Source: Torreya grandis
Taxonomy: Eukaryota > Streptophyta > Pinopsida > Cupressales > Taxaceae
DNA: 64,000 bases
Direction of reading: 5' to 3'
Assembly (NCBI GenBank): GCA_037957365.1
Contig: JARHVA010008348.1
Span: forward strand, 23,501 to 87,500
A program made the position numbers and the translations under genes. Positions within the stretch are counted from its first letter, which is position 1, and every line of letters begins with the position of its first letter. Below, piece after piece: positions 47,560 through 60,424 of this stretch. The notes beneath the pieces are model-generated. The model was not told the origin of the DNA and ran no database searches. It saw only the letters and a program-made list of their open reading frames with translations.

Positions 47560-48290
47560 CTAGGAACTTTGATTTCTATTCAACATTATTTTTTGCCTGC
47601 CTAAGAGAAACTTTAGTTGTGGTATTGGCATTAGGAACTTGAGCCACTTATAGAGTGCTAGCAGAAGTATGTGATAAAGGAGGCATATAAATATTAGGAT
47701 GCAATATTCCATCTTAGATGAGACTATTATGAGATTTGATAGCAAAATCATATGCTTTGGGAAGAGTGGAATATCCCATAGATTGAAGCATGATACTAAT
47801 TTTGTCCCAATGGCTTTCTAGTAAGTAGGGAACATAAAGCTATCAGGTGGTCTCATACAAGGATGAAATAAATTCCAAGTCTTTTAGAACCTTTCATTTA
47901 ATTCATGCATTATTTCTTTGGGTTCCCTTTTTATCACATTGAGTTGATGTATGAGAGAGGCATAGTCACTTTCATTTTTAAATCTAAAAGTCAATAACAC
48001 TCCAAAATCATCCCATGTTTTGATGCATCCACCTTATAGAGTCCTATAGCAATCAAGAGCCTTCCCTTTATGGGAAATGGGAAGGAATGTAATGTAAATT
48101 TTCTCTCTAAAAATATTTTGAAAACTAAAAAATCTAAAAACATCTCTAATGTGCTCACTAGGTGTGACATGACTCTCGCCATTGAATGTGGGCACACCTT
48201 TCATGGTATTAGGGGGAATGGCATCATATAAGTGAAGTTGAAATAGATTATCAGTATTTAAGGTAGGAAAAACATGAGGTCTAGACATGT
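47560..48290 (-). pseudogene. Element B gag (decayed)
   Basis: 48034-48288 is open from an ATG: FPTLNTDNLFQLHLYDAIPP, then GVPTFNGESHVTPSEHIRDV, then GKALDCYRTL. After a stop the gag core continues with TWDDFGVLLTFRFKNESDYASL, INQ-like LIHQLNVIKREPKEIMHELNERF and PPDSFMFPTY. The pattern (target-binding helix, then D-x-x-x-L-x-x-R-F-K) is that of retrotransposon gag. Element D's gag at 57 kb shares the DKSDHISLVEQLTTIQR equivalent. Confidence 0.85.
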
Positions 48291-48613
48291 ATTCTTCTTA
48301 AATATCTTCAATTTATTTAGCATCTTCAACCTCTTCCTCTCTAGCAAAATCTACTTGTTCTTCAAAGGGTAGATTAGGCTATAGATACTAAATTTTAATA
48401 GGAATTTTAGGTTGAATGGGGGAGTTAATGGAATTTAATGTTATAAATAAATATGACCTAGTGAACCATATTTATGAGGGCACATTTATAACCAAATAAT
48501 CATCTTTAAATAGATCTACCTTAAAGGATTCACCAAATGATGAGTAACACACCAATTTGTAGTTGATGTTGTCAAGTCCAACATTCACCTTGGCAAGATA
48601 TCTTAAAGACAAT

Positions 48614-48633
48614 GGGTCCCACCGGGCATATCA
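48614..48633 (-). other. Primer-binding site of element B
   Basis: The minus-strand TGATATGCCCGGTGGGACCC is close to T's site, with the third base changed from G to A. It sits seven bases inside the LTR end. Confidence 0.7.
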
Positions 48634-48640
48634 GAACTAT

Positions 48641-49099
48641 TGTCACCAAATCTTATATTTTATAATAATTTGTTTAATCTTCTTCCATATTTGGACAACA
48701 TGAGAACTTTTATAGGTATGTGGGTGTACCTATATTGCAAATGAGCCTCTATATTTAAGGGCTAGCTCCCTAAAAGTATCTTGAATTGATCTTATCTATG
48801 CCAAATAATTAATTAAGGGGAATAAATTTAGATAATGCATGAATTTAACCTACTCTAAAGGAAGTGATACACTGAATGTTCAAGATTCACTCTCAAGATT
48901 GAACCAACTAACACACTAATATACTATGAATATAACTAATACAGTGTCTACAATGGTTTCCAAATAATAATGCTTCACCTAGAGTTCAATTTTATGGACT
49001 TACGTTGTAGGTCAATGATATTAAGTCTTGATTGGAAGAACTTATAGTCAACTATACACTCTATACCTAAGACATCAACCTTAAAACACACTAGATGAT
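48641..49099 (-). repeat. 5' LTR of element B (partial, cut by element D)
   Basis: It matches 22955-23407 from TGTCACCAAAT to CACACTAGATGA, where homology ends abruptly at the start of element D. The rest of this LTR is not recognisable to the right of D within the window. Confidence 0.85.
49095..49099. repeat. Probable target-site duplication of element D (left copy)
   Basis: ATGAT precedes the TGTTGATATT start of D's 3' LTR. The B LTR has ATGAC at the same place. The partner copy is not found on the right. Confidence 0.5.
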
Positions 49100-51687
49100 T
49101 GTTGATATTCTAGGTTGTACCCTAGCTAAATAGAAGATTATTCAAGTCTTTTACTAAAATCTAGTCCAACATGGGACTAATTCTAAGCTATGGGTATCCT
49201 AATAATGGATCAAACCTATAGATAAGGATAGGTTCATTTTTGATCTATCACCTATATTAAACCTAAACTAGCACCTGCTTGGAAAAAGGAATGAGATTTT
49301 GACAATAGCTTATGAAAGCATGTAAAAAGGGGTGATGCACCAATGATTCAATCACTCAAAATTTCATAGGACATACTCAAAGACACGTTAAAGACCAAAT
49401 AATATCAATATCACATAAATATTTTATAATAAATCATTAATTAGTTATCAAATTAACATGAGAAGGCAAATATCCACTTTCTATGTAGACAACAAATTGT
49501 AAATTACACTTATAATGACATGTGAGAATTACTAAGAACTTCCTAAAGGTGAGAGAAAATAATACATAGATAATTAACATACATTCACTTAACCATATTA
49601 CATGAATTCATGGAACACACTTCAATCTAGCTTAGAAAAATGATGGAATTCAGTATTTATTACATCAAAAGGTGTTACAGTATGAATTTCAATAGAGTCT
49701 GGTCATACCAAAAAGAGGGATATAATTTAAGTTTTAGAAGCTTGTATTTATATAAAAGAGAAGGAGAGATAGAGAGATAACTAAATGGATAGAAAACATT
49801 GAGTGAGGTCCAACTATTATTGATGGATTAACATTCCTGAGGAAGTTGAGTCATGACCTTATCAATAAGGAACAAATTATATAAAAGAATTGAATGCTCA
49901 TTTCCCTTACCTAACCACTAGGTCTCCTTCTTGGAACCATTTCATTATCTATCTAATTTACTGATGAGGATCATGTCTTGGAATTTACATAATTATGTCA
50001 TATCTACCTTGGGTGTCTAACTATTTTTGCTCATTGAAAAAGTGCCCCTAATGATAGGTGAGACATGTGTCCATGGTCTATATTTTCCCCAATGTTGAGC
50101 ACATGTACATTATATGTGATAACCAATATAATTGTTAGTTTTCACAAAGTCATGATATCTATAAAAACCTAAAAACTACTTGATCTTACTCAATCTCTAT
50201 TGGTCTATCTTTAGTCTCTGTATTAGGTCCAAATGACCTATTTTATGTATATGAAGATTTGCTAGCAATGCTTGGTCCTACTGGTTCTACCTAGTTCTTG
50301 CTCGAGTTCTAGTTCTTTTTTATTATGTTCCCTTGGTCAAATAATTATCCATTGACTTCCACTAAAATATCTTGGGTTTTAGCTTTGCTCATTAGCTATT
50401 GAATTCCAACTTAGACCATTAACATGTTGACCCATCTCACTCAATTAGATCCTACTTGTCGAGATAAACATTGAATGTTGATATTTTGATAGTTGAACAT
50501 GTTACTGACACTTGTCATGCACACATTTGCTTTTGAAATATGTCGAATCCTTTTAGTTATGCTCACTATCAAATCAGAATGTACAATCAAAGTGTGTCAT
50601 TATATTTGCTTGGGGCCCTTGGTTTGAAATCAAATATTTATTTACTGGGTCTTAAAATTGACATCTATGCAAACATAATTTGACATCCACATAGATGTAT
50701 TTGACATCCCAAAAACCATCAAATTTAATAAAGTATGGATTTTTTCATTAGTTTAAATTTTAATATCATGCAAATGTCTCCCATGATTTGATCAGCTTTA
50801 AGATTTATATCTTGAAACATAGAAATCATAGAGGGACCAAACTCACTAGAGATGTTCCTAGGATCAAAAGGATTCTACTCACTTGATCTACTATTTTTGG
50901 GATCTTTCTAAGTGGAGATAAAAATTATCAAACAATCTGGTCTATGTCTTCACATGACATCCACATGAATGTATCCCATTTGATCATTTGAATCTCAATG
51001 GCTATTCACTAAGGTCTGAATTTGACACTTGCATGACCATATTTATCTACATGACAAACTTTTTAACTCCATAACTTAAGCTAGGAAGCTCATGCGGACT
51101 TTAAACTTACAAGATATGTTCTTGGCATAAGGGAGTTTATGGCACTACAATTTCATTACTCACAAGGCCTTTTGAGCTCATTTATAAAATGTGAAAGTAA
51201 GTTGGTTTGTTTGTTCCTATGTGATGTCATGGAAATGTTCCATTTCTTTAAACCTACATATCTTATCTTTTGCTCAATATTTAAAGGTTATAGTGATTTA
51301 TGAAAGCTTATGCAACTTGGTTCATGTTCATAGACACCATGAGAACTAGTTGGACCTTTCACCTATAATTATAGACTTATCCCTTGAAGATCAATCAGAT
51401 CACACTTTGAACTTGATTTAAGTGTTTAAAAATATTTATAAATTTTATATGGTCTCCACTTGAGGTCTATATATTATTTATGACTTTAGGTTACTCTTCA
51501 ATCAATATCTTGTTCCTTTCACTGGACTCTTAGCCTAGGATTTTGGTATGTAGACCAAACTTGGTCAACATCTTTGGTGACTTGGCTAGGAAATAAACCT
51601 TTTATGATTGATAAGTCAGACTAGATACATAACTCTTGGATCATTTACATGATATATGGACCATTTATATTAACTGTGAGATAGCCT
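49100..51687 (-). repeat. 3' LTR of element D
   Basis: It matches 58057-60361 from TGTT(A/G)(G/A)T(A/G)TTCTAG to the ATCACAC(A/T)TTGA(A/G)CTTG segment at 51400-51414. The upper end is placed at a pyrimidine run after 51687 by analogy with element B; the exact terminal base is unclear because the expected CA is not present. Confidence 0.8.
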
Positions 51688-51912
51688 TTTTCTTGCAAAG
51701 GTAAAGAATTCCAATAAACAAGGAAAGAAACAAAATTTGAAAGGAAACTAACCTAATAAATCAAAGGCAACTAACCTACTAAACAACTATGTGAAAAAAA
51801 GAAAAAAAAAACTTTTTTGGGACAAAAATAAAGGAAACTACTATGTTATAGAAACACTTACAGAAAAATAAAAAACAACTATGTACAAGGAACTTAGCTT
51901 CCTTAATATTAG

Positions 51913-53130
51913 TGCTTTAGTTGTATCCCATTGACCGATATAGGAATCTCTTCACCATTAATCCTTGTGAGTTAGAAATAATTATGGGACTTGTAGCTAG
52001 AGATTATATAAGGACACTCTAGAGAATCAAATTTTGTGTGCCTTCTTGGCTTAGATCTATCTTAATCCCTCTTGATGACAAAATCTCCTTGAAAACTTCT
52101 TAAAGAACTTCCTTTGTTAAAATATCTCTTTATCATTTCTTGATGGGCCTCCATAGCCAACATGAACTTATGCCTTATCTCTTCTAGCTCTATGAGCTTA
52201 GCATATCTAATTTACATTGGATCATTCTCAAAAATCTCAAGTTGATGCATTAGTTCCAAAGTAGGGAATTCAAGAGAAATAGGCATTATTATTTCCTTAC
52301 CATTTACTAGCTTGTATGAAGAATTCAAAATTGAGCTCTTATAGGTGATTATATCATCCCACAAATATGAATTCAATTTTTTATGTCATTATCTTTGATT
52401 GTGTTTAATAGACCTCCTAATGATCTTGAACAAATTCTTATTAGTGGACTCAGCAATGCCATTGCCTTGTGGATAATATTTTGATGAGGTACTGAGAAAA
52501 ATACTATGTTGAACTACCCATTGGCTGATCTTAGATACTATAAAATCCATATAACTATTATAAATTATATTTGAAGGGAATTTAAATATGGTAATCAAAC
52601 CTTCATAGAAGTCCAAAACACTAGTTTCATTAGCTTCTTTGAATGCCACTGCCTTTATCGATCTAGTAAAATAATTTGTGGAAGTTAGGATGCACTTGTG
52701 TCTTGATATTAAAGGGGGATTAATAATACAAATAAAGTATAATACCCATTGGACAATGGGTTGATTTACTAAAATTAGTTGGATAGGTAAGGCTACAAGA
52801 TTCACCTTTCTAAAAAACATGGCACATTGTCTACATTTCCTAATCTATACATGATAATCACCAAATAAACTTGGCCAATAATACCCACCTCACATGATAT
52901 TGTGGGTTGTGATTCTTGATAAATAATGCCCTCCACCATGCCCATCATGTAAATGCTCAATCAACCTCTATGTTTGACCTTGTTTTATGCATCTTAGAAA
53001 TCTATCATTGATATCTTATTTGAATAACACATTATCAGAAAAAGAAAAAAAAATTGACTGCAATCTAAAGTATCTCCTCTTTAAAGGGGTGAGATGAGAA
53101 GGATAAACACCATCTTGTAGGTATATTACC
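51913..53130 (-). pseudogene. Element D integrase (decayed)
   Basis: The zinc-binding part near 52830-52970 reads HLHDGHGGGHYLSR, then GGYYWPSLFGDYHV. The long open core 52389-52820 includes YFTRSIKAVAFKEANETSVL and STSSKYYPQGNGIAESTNKN. The Glu is kept. The first Asp reads Tyr (WVLYFICIINPP) and the second is lost (IIYNSYMDF). The C-terminal domain (52260-51913) reads MEAHQEMIKRYF, then RHTKFDSL, then ISVNGIQL, a well-preserved end. Confidence 0.9.
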
Positions 53131-53199
53131 ATATTTTATAACTAGCTATAAGATTATTTTTGATTAGTCATAACTTCATCATTTGACACCATAACCATC

Positions 53200-53690
53200 C
53201 TAGTAGTCTCTTGCAGGTCTTGGTCTTGATGTTCACAAAGTCCTTTATCTCTTACCAACTTTGTGACCTTGATCTCAACATCATATTCCATGACCTTGGT
53301 TATCTAACTAGCTATTTTGTCATTTATATCCTTGGTTAGGAGAAAATCCTTGATACTTGGATGTACATCCATCAAATGTATCTTATTATTGGATAAAAAA
53401 GTACCTAAACTTTTTAAGAGACCCTATGACTATAAGTACATTCTTTTTAACAAAAGAATACCTTGTTTCATATTATTTTAAGCCTTGATTGAATAAGGCT
53501 GTTGGCTACTCTAAAGTATCTTTATTCTACTACATGAGAATACTTGAAATTATGTCAATGTTAGCATAAGTATATAAAAAGAAATATTTGGTGAAATAAG
53601 GATTCAAGAGTGTAAGAGCACTGGTTATAGCACCTTTGATTCCTTCAAAGCTTATTACTCCTTCTTTAGACCAACTATAACTTTGACCTT
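53200..53690 (-). pseudogene. Element D RNase H (decayed)
   Basis: The upper part, in the open stretch 53530-53802, reads YSWSKEGVISFEGIKGAITS, then LLNPYFTKYFFLYTYANIDI. The conserved D of the LYTDAS-type motif reads N in the ANIDI context. Below 53530 the domain is broken by stops. It is closely related to element B's RNase H. Confidence 0.78.
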
Positions 53691-54420
53691 TATTTATCAT
53701 GGTTGTGAGTGGCATGGATAAAGTAGAAAAAATTAAAATATATCTCCTTATGAAATTATTTTTTTTGAAAAAGCTTTTCAAGGCTTTCTTGTGCTTAAAC
53801 AAGGAAAGTGCAAAAATTGATTCTATCCTATCAGGATATATGACTGTACAATATTTTGAAATTACATGTCAAAGAATCCTACCTTCATAAATAGATAAAA
53901 CATAATTTTTTGGATTCAAAGACACTCCAATTTATCTACACCTTTCAAACACATGTCTGAGGTAAATAATATGCTTATCTACACTATTAGAGAACACTTT
54001 TATATCATCTAGATAAACAAGTATAAACTTATTGAGGAGACATTGAAATGCCATGTCCATAGCTTTATAAAAAGTGGCTCCATGATTATATAAGCCAAAA
54101 TTCATATTTATATATGAAAATTTCCCCCACTTTATGGTAAATGCAATTTTAAACTGGTCTTCTTCTTTAACCAAAATCTAATTATAGCCATTGTAGCCAT
54201 CCAATAAAGGGAACCTTTCTAAACCTAAAATTAGCTATAGAATATGTTCCACTGATGGAAAAGGATATTGGAATTTAATTGAGGCCTTTTTCAAGTCATG
54301 GAAGTTAATGCATATCCTTATTTCACCATTTTTTGTTCTAAAACAAGATTTATGACCCAAGTTGAGTGCTTAATTAAAAATATTATAGCTGACTCAATAA
54401 TCTTATGTAGTTTAGATCCC
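53691..54420 (-). pseudogene. Element D reverse transcriptase with intact YLDD box
   Basis: 53932-54174 is open: EEDQFKIAFTIKWGKF, then FGLYNHGATFYKAMDMAF, LVYLDDIKVFSN, then YLRHVFERCR. The catalytic YLDD is intact, unlike A (YVDE), B (stop-LDE) and C (YVDN). The fingers region above 54180 is broken by stops, and the thumb below 53932 continues to IRRYILIFSTLSMPLTTM. Confidence 0.88.
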
Positions 54421-55089
54421 ATCATAGGTTCAAGCTGTGGGTTAATTAGCCTTTGTATTTATCTAACTAGACTAATATAATCTTCGAACTCAATGGTATG
54501 TTGATCTATACTTGGATAAAATCCTTTAAATTCACTCTACTACCTGTAAATACATCTACTAAACTTGAACATAACTCAATAAAAGTTTCTTTCTCTAAAG
54601 ATGTGCAGATTTTGCCTAGATTTAAACTCTTGAAAATGGTAATATCCAAATTTGTATAGTGTTATTCCTTGGTTTATCAAGAAAGATTTTCTTTACTCAA
54701 TTCATCATATTTTCTAAATATGTTTTCAAGGGTAACTAACCCTTTAGGCAACTTGTTTGCCTTTAATCACACAATTTGGTCATCACACTACTTTAAATGC
54801 TTGTCTTTGTTTATTCAAGAGAACTGAACTTCCTCTTGTAAGAATATAAAAATATAACTATCATCTTAAAATACATGTCAATTGTCATGGTTGCCTAAGA
54901 CACAAGGTCTCACAATTACCTTGATGTGTGATTGAACTTGTTCATTTTTTATGTCATCTGGGATAATGAATTATGACCCAATAACAGCTAGCTTGTCTTC
55001 ATGCTTGTTCTTATTTATTCATATGGATTGAAAATTTAAATCTTAAAAGTATTTGAATAGGTCCCATACTCTATGATTATAGGACCTAA

Positions 55090-55365
55090 GTAGTGGGGTT
55101 TTTCATTTATTAAGTCCCCTTACATGGTGAACTACCATTTCACTATCTCCAAAAACTTGTAAAGAATTGACCTTTATCTTCTTAGCCCATTGCAAACCAT
55201 GTACTAATGCTTCATATTAAATAACATTATTGGAAAGAACCAACATAAAAATTGAGAGAATATAAATACCTTTTATTGGTTAGGTAAATTAACATCATTC
55301 CATCTCTAGTTCCATGTTTGTTCCTATATCCATCAAAACATAATTGTCACAAGCCATCACTAGGT
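55090..55365 (-). pseudogene. Element D archaeal-type RNase H, located before RT
   Basis: The minus strand reads CFDGYRNKHGTRDGMMLI (about 55285-55345), then after a frameshift YEALVHGLQWAKKI (about 55185-55225), then VFGDSEMVVHHVRG (about 55115-55155). All three acidic positions are kept. It lies between protease (above) and RT (below). The region 54421-55089 between them has no recognisable domain. Confidence 0.82.
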
Positions 55366-55475
55366 AGATCATCTTTCATCAATCCTAGAATTAATGTAAC
55401 ATTTTCATGAATAAAATAGACACAAAGTCCTTAATTAAACTTTTGGGGATAATTTACATGAAAATAAAATTCCCA

Positions 55476-55970
55476 TTAATCAAGGAAATAATCTAGGACT
55501 CTATCTAGAGGTGATTCATATTCTACCTCACTATTTTCTAGTACCTTGTCTAAGATAACACAATTACTGTTCAGCATACTTGGAATATATGGCTTCAAAT
55601 GAAATTTTGAAATAGGTTCATAATGTATTGTTACCTTAGTACCATACCTAGTATTAAACATTAAATAGGTCCAATCAGGTAAAAAATATCCTCCAATCTT
55701 TGAAGTAAAGTCTCTTAACAAGCACATGGAAAAATAAGTAGGCAAGTCCACTATAACTACATCTTGCTAAATAATAACATTAGGAAAAGCATGTAATATT
55801 AGTCTAAAATATTTTTTTATGCCCATTTTCTATATTGGTGAGATATGTAATTGTAATACTCCTTTGAAATTAGGCTCATAGACAAGACCAAGCTTGTCTG
55901 TAATTTGCTTGGGCATGACAATGCTACTATCCGCACTATCTACCATACAATTATGGACTAAATAGTTACC
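55476..55970 (-). pseudogene. Element D aspartic protease and adjoining region
   Basis: The active site near 55900-55950 reads CMVDSADSSIVMPKQITDKL; the third residue of the D-S-G triad is Ala. The open stretch 55476-55751 reads DLPTYFSMCLLRDFTSKIGG, then DWTYLMFNTRYGTKVTI, a segment that follows the protease in many plant Ty3 polyproteins. The latter is not itself catalytic. Confidence 0.8.
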
Positions 55971-57090
55971 AACTATCAAAGAGAGATAAAAGGGATGGGT
56001 TTGTTTGATTTGGCATTGGTTTTTTCCACTTTTTTCATGTTATGTACATCTTGATTAGGTTGCTTGATTTGTTTGTCCAAATTGGCCAAGATAATTCCTT
56101 ATTTTTCAACTGATCCTTTAGATACCTTAAGATCTGAAATCTCTTGAATAAGTAGATTTTTTTCCTACAATGGAAAGGAAATCCCCCATGATAATTCTAT
56201 AATTTTTTTTCTTCATTTGATCTATTATGCTAAACAAGGTTCCACTAACTTTTGGCTATGATGTTTGAGCCACTAGTTGTTCTCTATTAGAGCCATTTGG
56301 GGAACTTTGACTATGTATATATTCTAAATCTTCTATGCTATAGGAAAATAAAATCGATCCTTGAAATTATTTGAAATAAAATTAGTAACACTAAAAGTAT
56401 TACTCACATCTTGAGCTCCCTCAACTGCTTTTCTTTTAGCTCTAGTCAGAACTACAACTTGCCCATTTATGTTTCTAGTTTTACCAACTTGGTTTAATGC
56501 AATGAGATCATCTAATTGCTAATTAACATTGATAAAATCATGTTGCCATAGAATTATTGAGATTGTCCTTGAAATTACATATTATTGTCTTGATAGTAAC
56601 CATATCGAAGAGGGAACTATTTTTATGTCATTTGTGGCATAGTAATATCTTTCGATACCAAGGTTTTATTTTGAGTGTCATTTGGATTGGAAGGTTGACA
56701 ACCTGAATTTTGCATCAAGTTATTATGGGGAATAATAACTTTTGAATTGGAAGGTACATTAGGATCAAGGGATGCATATGGATTAGTTTAGGTTATGGAT
56801 CCTTTATTTTGATAAGGTTACCTATTATCTTTGAAACCTTGATAAGAGGGTCTTTGGTTATTAAAAGATTGATAAGTATTATGGTTTTGCTGCTAATAAG
56901 GTCTACCTTGGTACTATTATCTCTTGAGTTTAACAATATCATTTATAAAATCTTGTAACATTCTTTTTAGATCACCAATCTCATTAGTTTGATTATTAGA
57001 GGTTATAACTTGGACTTTTAGAGATGTAGTAGGAGCTATAGATGGAATCTATGGAACTTTAGGAGGAGGGACAAGTTCCAATTTTAGGAA
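55971..57090 (-). other. Element D gag-protease spacer
   Basis: Asn/Gln/Tyr-rich decayed reading on the minus strand (for example near 56780-56930), no zinc knuckle seen. It probably encodes an unstructured gag tail. Confidence 0.45.
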
Positions 57091-57099
57091 TATGGCCAT

Positions 57100-57960
57100 T
57101 AAAGGCACTAGAATAGGTTTACCAACTTGTATCAAGCTATTTTCTTCTCTAATAGTAATTTCATAAGCATTTGGCAAGGTATTACCACCCATACACTATA
57201 TCATGAAACTTATATCAAAATTAATAGCCTTAAGATAGTACAAAAATTCATACTTTGGAGATGTTCTAACTAATGCAGGGATCCTAATCCATGTAATTTG
57301 GAATCTAAATTTAAAATAAAACAAGAACTCATGAGGTTACCTTTGTATGGTAGTTAGTTGTTCAACCAAAGATATATGATCAGACTTGTCTTCAAATTTC
57401 CTAACTAAGGCTACACCTAAATCATCCTAAGTAGCAATGGAGGTCAAAGGTAGGTTCCTATACCATTAAAATTCTTTTCCCTTGAAGGAAATAATAAGCA
57501 ATATGATAGCCACATTATCTTGAGTAACATTCTGAATAGAATATAGATTGTCAACATCTTGGATATGTTTAATAGAAGTAGTTTTATCCCATTTACTTGA
57601 GAAAAAATGGATAATTTTTAGGGAAGATAGAAGGATATCATCATATTAGACAAAATTCAAGGGACTACCCCTATTAAATGGGATAAAAACTTGATTTTTG
57701 ATAATCATTTGGGCAAAAGTGATTTATCTTGTGGGGCCAATAGATTGGACTAAAATAATAGGGTAACTAAAGGGTAAATGATTATTTTGGGGACAAGGTC
57801 TTGTACTATTTAATCTTGATATTTTATAATAAGTATAAGGCAATTCAATATGTTCTAAAGGATTAAATTTACTTGATGATATTGTTGTAACCTTTGGCAT
57901 ATAATTACTATCTAAAATATGATTTGAGGTCTAAAACTTGAAGGATATTTATATTTTGGT
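57100..57960 (-). pseudogene. Element D gag (decayed)
   Basis: On the minus strand the core reads HIQDVDNLYSIQNVTQDNVA, IISFKGKEF, then after a stop WYRNLPL, then DDLGVALVRKFEDKSDHISL, VEQLTTIQR, and YEFLYYLKAINFDI, with stops at expected Gln and Trp positions. It matches element B's gag in layout. Confidence 0.82.
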
Positions 57961-58032
57961 GATGATATATGTCTCCTCCTTTTGAAATTTATTCTTATCA
58001 ATATTCAAAATTTAATTATGCCAAGGAAACTT

Positions 58033-58052
58033 GAGTCCCATTGGGTGTGCCA
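58033..58052 (-). other. Primer-binding site of element D
   Basis: The minus-strand TGGCACACCCAATGGGACTC lies four bases inside the 5' LTR. Its complement continues into a GAGTCCCA T-arm-like pattern, the best fit of the four sites to a tRNA 3' end. Confidence 0.82.
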
Positions 58053-58056
58053 AAAT

Positions 58057-60361
58057 TGTTAGTGTTCTAGATTACACCTTCGCTGAGAAAAAGATTGTTC
58101 AGGTCTTTTACTCAAATCTAGTCCAACATGGGACTATTCCTAGGCTATATCTATCCTAATAATAGATTATAAATCTAGATAAGGCCATCTTCCTTTTGGA
58201 TCTATCACCTATTGTAAACCTAAACTAGCACTTGCTTGGAAAAAGTAGAGAAATTTTCACAATAGCTTATGAAAACATGTAAAAAGAGGTGATGCACCAA
58301 TGATTTGATCACTCAAAATCACATAATATGCACTATGAGACACATTAAAGACCAAATAATATCAATATCACATAAATATTTTAGAATAAAGCATTAATCA
58401 GTTATCAAACTAGCTTGAGAGGGAAAAAATCCACTTTCAAGTTAGACAACAAACCATAAATTGTACTTATGATCACTTGTGATAATTACTAAGCACTTCC
58501 TAAAGGTGAGAAAAACATAGACATAAATAAGGAACATATATTCACTTAACCATATTACATGAATTCATAGAACACACTTTAGTTTATCTTAGAAAAATGA
58601 TGGAATTTAGTCTTTATTTCATCAAAAGGTGTTATAGTACAAATTTTGGTAGAGTCTTGTCATATCAAAAAGAGGGATCTAATTTAAGGTTTAGAAGCCT
58701 ATTTTTATAGAAAAGAGGAGAGAGATAATTGAGTGGACATAAAAAATTGAATAAGGTCTAATTTCTCTTGATGAATTAGCATTCTCAAGGATGTTGAGTC
58801 ATGACCTTACCAATAAAGAACCAATTCTATAAAAGAATTAAATATTCCTACCCTTATCCAACTACCAGCTCTCATTCTTAGAATAATATCAATATCTATC
58901 TAATCTACTGATAAGGATCATGTCTTGTAATATATATAATTATTCCATATTTATCTTGGGTGGCTAACTATATCTGCTCAATGAAAAAATGTCCCTAATG
59001 ATAGGGAAGACACGTCTCCATGGTTTGTATTTGCTCCAATATTAAACACAACTCCACTATAGGTGAAAACCAATCTAATAATTTGTTTTAAAATATATCA
59101 TTATATTTATGTAAATCTGAAAACTATTTTATTCTTATTGAAAATATTACTCTATCTTTGGTCTCTATATTAGGTCCAAATGACCTATTTTATGTATATA
59201 GAGCTCTACTAGCAATGCTTGGTGTCATTAGTTCCACCTACATCTTGCTAAGGCCTTGGTTCTTTTGTTTTTATGTTTCCCTATTCAAATAATTCTTTGT
59301 CAACTTCCATCAAAATTTATTGGGTTCAAACTTTTTTCATTGGTTGTCGAATCCCAACTCAAACCATTGACATGTTGACCTATTTCACTCTATTAAATCT
59401 TACTTTTTGGGATGAATGTTCATCATTACTAGTTAAACACATTATTAACACTTGTCATACACACATTTTATTTTGAGATCTACTACCTCCTTTGAATTTT
59501 TCTCACCATTAGATCTAAATATATGGTCAAATACATGCTATAAGATATACTTAGGACCAATGGTTTGAAATAAAACAACTATTTACTAGGTCTTAAAATT
59601 GATGTCCATGTGAATGTAATTTGAAATCCACATAGATGTATTTGATGTCCTATAGGCCATAAAATTTAAGATTATATGGATTTTTTATTATCTTAAATTT
59701 GACTCTCACATGAATGTCTCCCATAATTTGATCATATTTGAAGATTTATATCTTGAATTATATAAATCATGGAGGGACTAACTTTGCTAGAGATGTTCTT
59801 GGGACCAAAAGGATTTTTCTCACTTGATCCACTAGTTTTAAGATATTTATAAGTAGAGATAAAATTTTAAAACAAACCAATTTATGTGTTTTCACTTTAC
59901 ATTCATGAAAAATTATCTTATTTGATCATTTGAATCTCAATGACTATTCACTGAGGTCTAAATTTGACACTTGCACCACTATCTACCTCTGTGTGACCAA
60001 ATTTGGAACTCCATAACTTAATCTAGGAAGATAGTGTGGACTTGAAACTTATAGGACATGTTTTTAGCACAAAGGAGTTTATGGTGATATAATTTAATTG
60101 CTCATGGGGCCTTTTGAACTTGATTATAAAATATGCAAGTAAGTTGGTTCATTTTTTCCTACATGATGTATTGGTGATGGTCTATTTTTTTAAACCTACA
60201 TAGTCTATCTTTTGATCAATATTTCAAGGTTATGATGATTTCCTAATTCTTATGAAACTTAGTTTGTGTTTCTGGACATAATTAAAATTATTTGGACCCT
60301 TCACCTATAATTATAGACCTTCCCCTTAAAGATCAACCAAATCACACATTGAGCTTGCATA
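58057..60361 (-). repeat. 5' LTR of element D (partial)
   Basis: It pairs with 49100-51414. The plus strand starts TGTTAGTGTTCTAG next to the primer site. Homology stops after 60361; the missing part would hold the minus-strand LTR start. Confidence 0.85.
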
Positions 60362-60424
60362 AAGTTTTTGCCACTTGCATTTTCACCCTTAGAGGAGATG
60401 AAAATATCTCCTCATCTAAATGGT

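Larger units (their letters stand above)
22955..49099 (-). mobile_element. Element B: Ty3 retrotransposon interrupted by elements A and D
   Basis: From high to low coordinates the minus strand shows a partial 5' LTR (49099-48641), primer site, gag, protease, archaeal-type RNase H, RT up to 44797, then element A, then the rest of RT (27533 down), RNase H, integrase, and a 3' LTR at 25177-22955. The two LTRs match over the 460 bases that both retain. The 5' LTR breaks off at 49100 where D begins. The likely target base set left of the 3' LTR is ATTAT (22950-22954); its partner is not in the window. Confidence 0.88.
49100..60361 (-). mobile_element. Element D: Ty3 retrotransposon inserted in the LTR of element B
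   Basis: The minus-strand order is partial 5' LTR (60361-58057), primer site (58052-58033), gag, protease, archaeal-type RNase H, RT, RNase H, integrase, and a 3' LTR (about 51687-49100). The domain order and motif wording match element B, so B and D are related families. The 5' LTR loses homology to the 3' LTR at 60361, 270 bases short of its expected end. Confidence 0.88.
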
